64,000 nt of DNA from Streptomyces fumigatiscleroticus (GTDB taxonomy: Bacteria > Actinomycetota > Actinomycetes > Streptomycetales > Streptomycetaceae). A model generated the notes under the pieces. It did not search any database. It had not been told where the DNA came from and was given only the letters and a program-made list of their open reading frames with translations. Location of the stretch: the NCBI RefSeq assembly GCF_014647975.1, contig NZ_BMQF01000002.1, positions 496,001-560,000 of the forward strand. Direction: 5' to 3'. The position numbers and the translations under genes were made by a program. Numbering within the stretch: the stretch's first letter is position 1; each line of letters opens with the position of its first letter. Below, piece after piece: positions 61,263 through 64,000 of the stretch.

Positions 61263-64000
61263 TCACGCCGGGGCGGACGACGACGCCACCGGTTCGCCCA
61301 CGAACGTGCGCCACAGCCGCGCGTACCGCCCGTCCAGGGCCAGCAGCTCGTCGTGGGTGCCGTCCTCCACCACCCGCCCGTGGTCCATCACCACGACCCG
61401 GTCGGCGCGGGCGGCGGTGGTCAGCCGGTGCGCGACCACCAGCGTCGTACGGCGTCCCGCGAGACGGTCGGTCGCCTGGTTGACCTGCGCCTCGGTGGCC
61501 AGGTCAAGCGCGGCGGTCGCCTCGTCCAGGAGCAGCACGTCGGGGTCGACCAGCTCGGCGCGGGCCAGCGCGATCAGCTGCCGCTGCCCGGCGGAGAGGT
61601 TGCGGCCGCGCTCGGCGACCTCGTGGAGATAGCCGCCGTCCAGGGTGGCGATCATCTCGTGGGCGCCGACCGCGCGGGCCGCCGCCTCCACCTCGGCGTC
61701 GGTGGCGTCGGGGCGGCCGTAGGCGATGGCGTCGCGGACGGTGCCCGGGAAGAGGTACGCCTCCTGCGGGACGACGCCGAGACGGTGCCGGTACGACGTG
61801 AGGTCGAGGGCGCGCAGATCGGTTCCGTCGGCCGTCACCCGGCCCCGCGTCGGGTCGTAGAAGCGGGCCACCAGCTTGACCAGGGTCGACTTGCCGGCGC
61901 CGGTCTCGCCGACGAACGCGACGGTCTGCCCGGCCGGTATCCGCAGGTCGATGCCGGACAGGGCCTCCTCCCCGTCCCCGTAGCCGAAGTGCACGTCCTC
62001 GAAGGCGATCTCGCCGCGCAGGGAGGTCACCTCCTGCGGCCGGTCGGCGTTGCGCGTGGCGGCCGGCTCGCGCAGCAGTTCCTGGATACGGCCGAGGGAG
62101 ACGGACGCCTGCTGGTAGCCGTCGAAGACCTGGGAGAGCTGCTGGACGGGGGCGAAGAACAGGTCGATGTAGAGCAGGTAGGCCACCAGCGCACCGGTGG
62201 TCAGCGTCCCGTCGTCCACCCGGGCGCCGCCCACGATCAGCACCGCCGCGGCGGCGGCCGAGGAGAGGAACTGCACGAAGGGGAAGTACACGGAGATCAG
62301 CCACTGCCCGCGGATCCGGGCCCGGCGGTAGCTCTCGCTCCGCTCGGCGAACCGCCGCCCGCCGTCCTTCTCCCGCCGGAAGGCCTGCACGATCCGCAGC
62401 CCGGCGACGGACTCCTGGAGATCGGCGTTGACCACCGACACCCGCTCCCGGGCCAGCTCGTACGCCTTCACGCTCGCCCGGCGGAAGAAGAAGGTGGCGA
62501 CGACCAGCACCGGCAGGGTGGTGAAGACGACGAGCGCCAGCTCCACGTCGATCACCAGCAGGGCGGCCATGATGCCGAAGAAGGTGACGACCGAGACGAA
62601 GGCCGTGACCAGCCCCGTCTGGAGGAACGACGACAACGCGTCGACGTCGGTCGTCATCCGGGTCATGATCCGCCCGGTCAGCTCCCGCTCGTAGTAGTCG
62701 AGCCCGAGCCGCTGGAGCTGGGCGAAGATCTTCAGCCGCAGCGCGTACAGGACGCGTTCGCCGGTGCGCCCGGTCATCCGGGTCTCACCGACCTGGGCCG
62801 CCCACTGCACCAGCACGGCGAGCAGCCCGAGCAGCGCCGCCGCCCACACCGCCCCGAGCGCCATCCGGCTGACGCCGTCGTCGATGCCGTGCCGGATCAG
62901 CACGGGCAGCAGCAGCCCCACGCCCGCGTCCACGGCGACCAGCCCCAGGCTGGCCAGGAGCGGCAGCCCGAAGCCGCGCAGCAGCCGGCGCAGCCCGTAG
63001 GAGTCCTCGGGCCGCACGGCCCGCGCCTCGTCGATGTCCGGGGTGTCGGTCGCCGGGGGCAGCGCCTCGACCCGGGCCAGCAGCTCGGGGGTGGCGGGCA
63101 TGCCGGACAGGGCGGTGTCCTTCGGCTCCCGCTCCCCCGCCCACAGCTTGGGCGTGATCCCGCGCTCGGCGTCGAACTCGGCGTCCAGCTCGTCGCGGAC
63201 GGAGGTGTCCTCGTACGGCTCGGCGGGCCGGACATGGCCGGGCGAGACGCCGCCGAGTTCCTCCGGGTCGGTCAGCAGCCGCCGGTACAGGGCGGACCGT
63301 TCCTCCAGCTCCTCGTGGGTACCGATGTCGGCGAGCCGTCCCCCGTCCAGCACGGCGATCCGGTCGGCGAGATTGAGCGTGGACCGCCGGTGGGCGATCA
63401 GCAGCGTCGTCCGCCCCCGCATCACCTGCTTCAGCGCCTCGTGGATCTCGTGCTCGACCCGGGCGTCCACGGCGGAGGTGGCGTCGTCCAGCACCAGCAG
63501 CCGCGGGTCGGCGAGGATCGCCCGCGCGAGGGCGATGCGCTGCCGCTGGCCGCCGGAGAGGGTGAGGCCGTGCTCGCCGACCTCGGTGTCGTAGCCGGCG
63601 GGCAGCTCGGTGATGAAACGGTGCGCCTGGGCGGCACGGGCGGCGGTCTCGATCTGTTCCTGGGTGGCCCCGGGCCGCCCGTAGGCGATATTGGCGCGCA
63701 CGGTGTCGGAGAACAGGAACGAGTCCTCGGGCACCAGCCCGATCGCGGCCCGCAGCGAGTCCAGGGTCAGTTCCCGCACGTCGTGCCCGCCGACGAGGAC
63801 GGCACCGCGGGAGACGTCGTAGAAGCGCGGCAGGAGGAGGGAGACGGTGGACTTCCCGGACCCGGAGGAGCCGACGACGGCGAGGGTCTCGCCGGACCGG
63901 ATCTCGAAGGAGAGCCCGTCGAGTACGGGGCGGCCGTCCTCGTAGCCGAAGGAGACGTCGTCGAACTCGACGGTGGCGGGCGCGCCGGCCGGCAGCTCCT
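61263..64000 (-). CDS. Fused ABC exporter (NBD1-TMD2-NBD2 visible), 5' end outside window
   Basis: Partial gene: at least 912 residues, the start lies beyond 64000. Visible in order: NBD1 (Walker A GSSGSGKST near 63870, Q-loop VPEDSFLF, signature LSGGQ, Walker B VLDDATSAVD), a charged linker, a six-helix exporter TMD (YERELTGRIMTRMTTDVDAL) and NBD2 (Walker A GETGAGKST, VPQEAYLF, LSAGQ, LLLDEATAALD). NBD1 has Glu for the Q-loop Gln and Asp for the catalytic Glu, so it is a degenerate site, as in asymmetric heterodimeric exporters, here on one chain. It may export a drug or the cluster product. Confidence 0.9.
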   Translation of the reverse strand, partial: ELPAGAPATVEFDDVSFGYEDGRPVLDGLSFEIRSGETLAVVGSSGSGKSTVSLLLPRFYDVSRGAVLVGGHDVRELTLDSLRAAIGLVPEDSFLFSDTVRANIAYGRPGATQEQIETAARAAQAHRFITELPAGYDTEVGEHGLTLSGGQRQRIALARAILADPRLLVLDDATSAVDARVEHEIHEALKQVMRGRTTLLIAHRRSTLNLADRIAVLDGGRLADIGTHEELEERSALYRRLLTDPEELGGVSPGHVRPAEPYEDTSVRDELDAEFDAERGITPKLWAGEREPKDTALSGMPATPELLARVEALPPATDTPDIDEARAVRPEDSYGLRRLLRGFGLPLLASLGLVAVDAGVGLLLPVLIRHGIDDGVSRMALGAVWAAALLGLLAVLVQWAAQVGETRMTGRTGERVLYALRLKIFAQLQRLGLDYYERELTGRIMTRMTTDVDALSSFLQTGLVTAFVSVVTFFGIMAALLVIDVELALVVFTTLPVLVVATFFFRRASVKAYELARERVSVVNADLQESVAGLRIVQAFRREKDGGRRFAERSESYRRARIRGQWLISVYFPFVQFLSSAAAAAVLIVGGARVDDGTLTTGALVAYLLYIDLFFAPVQQLSQVFDGYQQASVSLGRIQELLREPAATRNADRPQEVTSLRGEIAFEDVHFGYGDGEEALSGIDLRIPAGQTVAFVGETGAGKSTLVKLVARFYDPTRGRVTADGTDLRALDLTSYRHRLGVVPQEAYLFPGTVRDAIAYGRPDATDAEVEAAARAVGAHEMIATLDGGYLHEVAERGRNLSAGQRQLIALARAELVDPDVLLLDEATAALDLATEAQVNQATDRLAGRRTTLVVAHRLTTAARADRVVVMDHGRVVEDGTHDELLALDGRYARLWRTFVGEPVASSSAPA

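Overview
The window is very high in G+C, nearly every gene ends in G/C-rich codons, GTG starts and ATGA/GTGA overlaps are common, and there are Tat signals, lipoboxes, a SARP regulator and a type II polyketide synthase. All of this points to a Streptomyces (or very close actinomycete) chromosome. From memory, the order copZ-copA-citA-recD-like helicase-LacI-sugar ABC transporter-ribokinase resembles one part of the S. coelicolor chromosome; I could not check this here.

Layout. 1-286: a MITE-like element that also supplies the stop codon of an amino-acid permease (285-1706). 2044-2898: a lipoprotein. 2969-9068: a minus-strand myo-inositol catabolic operon (iolC, a Cgl0159-type aldolase-fold gene, iolB, iolD, mmsA/iolA) with a promoter and palindromic operator candidate near 9161-9205. 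9508-11421: a small HTH protein, an acetyltransferase and an alcohol dehydrogenase. 11540-14281: the copper module copZ-copA under a CsoR-type operator. 14282-14926: a hairpin-rich non-coding stretch before citrate synthase (14927-16216) and a RecD-like helicase (16461-18731). 18864-24825: a ribose-type operon (LacI regulator, ATPase, a permease fused to its binding protein, ribokinase, pyranase). 25075-26046: an AraC regulator. 26286-30937: a three-gene catabolic operon (TIM-barrel isomerase, DUF993 protein, Gfo/Idh/MocA oxidoreductase) with a divergent LacI regulator and AAGCGCTT operator candidates; the second MITE copy lies in the gap. 30945-36639: single genes (tautomerase, MarR-GNAT fusion, isomerase, hydrolase, acetyltransferase, a divergent EPSP synthase). 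36780-37673: a 102/135-bp minisatellite. 38104-40830: a Tat-exported GH3 beta-N-acetylglucosaminidase, a lipoprotein and a 16-unit octamer array.

40834-59023 is best read as a type II polyketide gene cluster. One minus-strand operon holds KSalpha, chain-length factor, flavin reductase, a Baeyer-Villiger-type monooxygenase, a SnoaL-like protein and a quinone-oxidoreductase-like enzyme. A second holds a Dabb-SRPBCC cyclase fusion, a metal-dependent cyclase with a His-rich repeat tail, and a lipocalin-like protein. Plus-strand genes encode an unusual ATPase-like/LuxR regulator, an acyl-CoA-dehydrogenase-like flavoenzyme, a secreted protein and an esterase. A WrbA-like reductase, a SARP activator, an unrecognised helical protein, a stand-alone ACP and a divergent SAM synthetase complete it. 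No ketoreductase, acyltransferase or methyltransferase is visible, so the core looks like a non-reducing aromatic PKS using the host malonyl transferase; the product cannot be named. 59184-64000 holds an S37-type secreted aminopeptidase, a small exported protein and the 3' part of a fused ABC exporter that runs off the right edge.

The most unusual signals are the paired MITE copies (one carrying three nested palindromic mini-insertions, the other with empty sites), the phased repeat arrays (8-, 9-, 10-, 18- and 102/135-bp), an operator apparently embedded in coding sequence at the cost of rare codons, and the odd domain combinations in the polyketide cluster.
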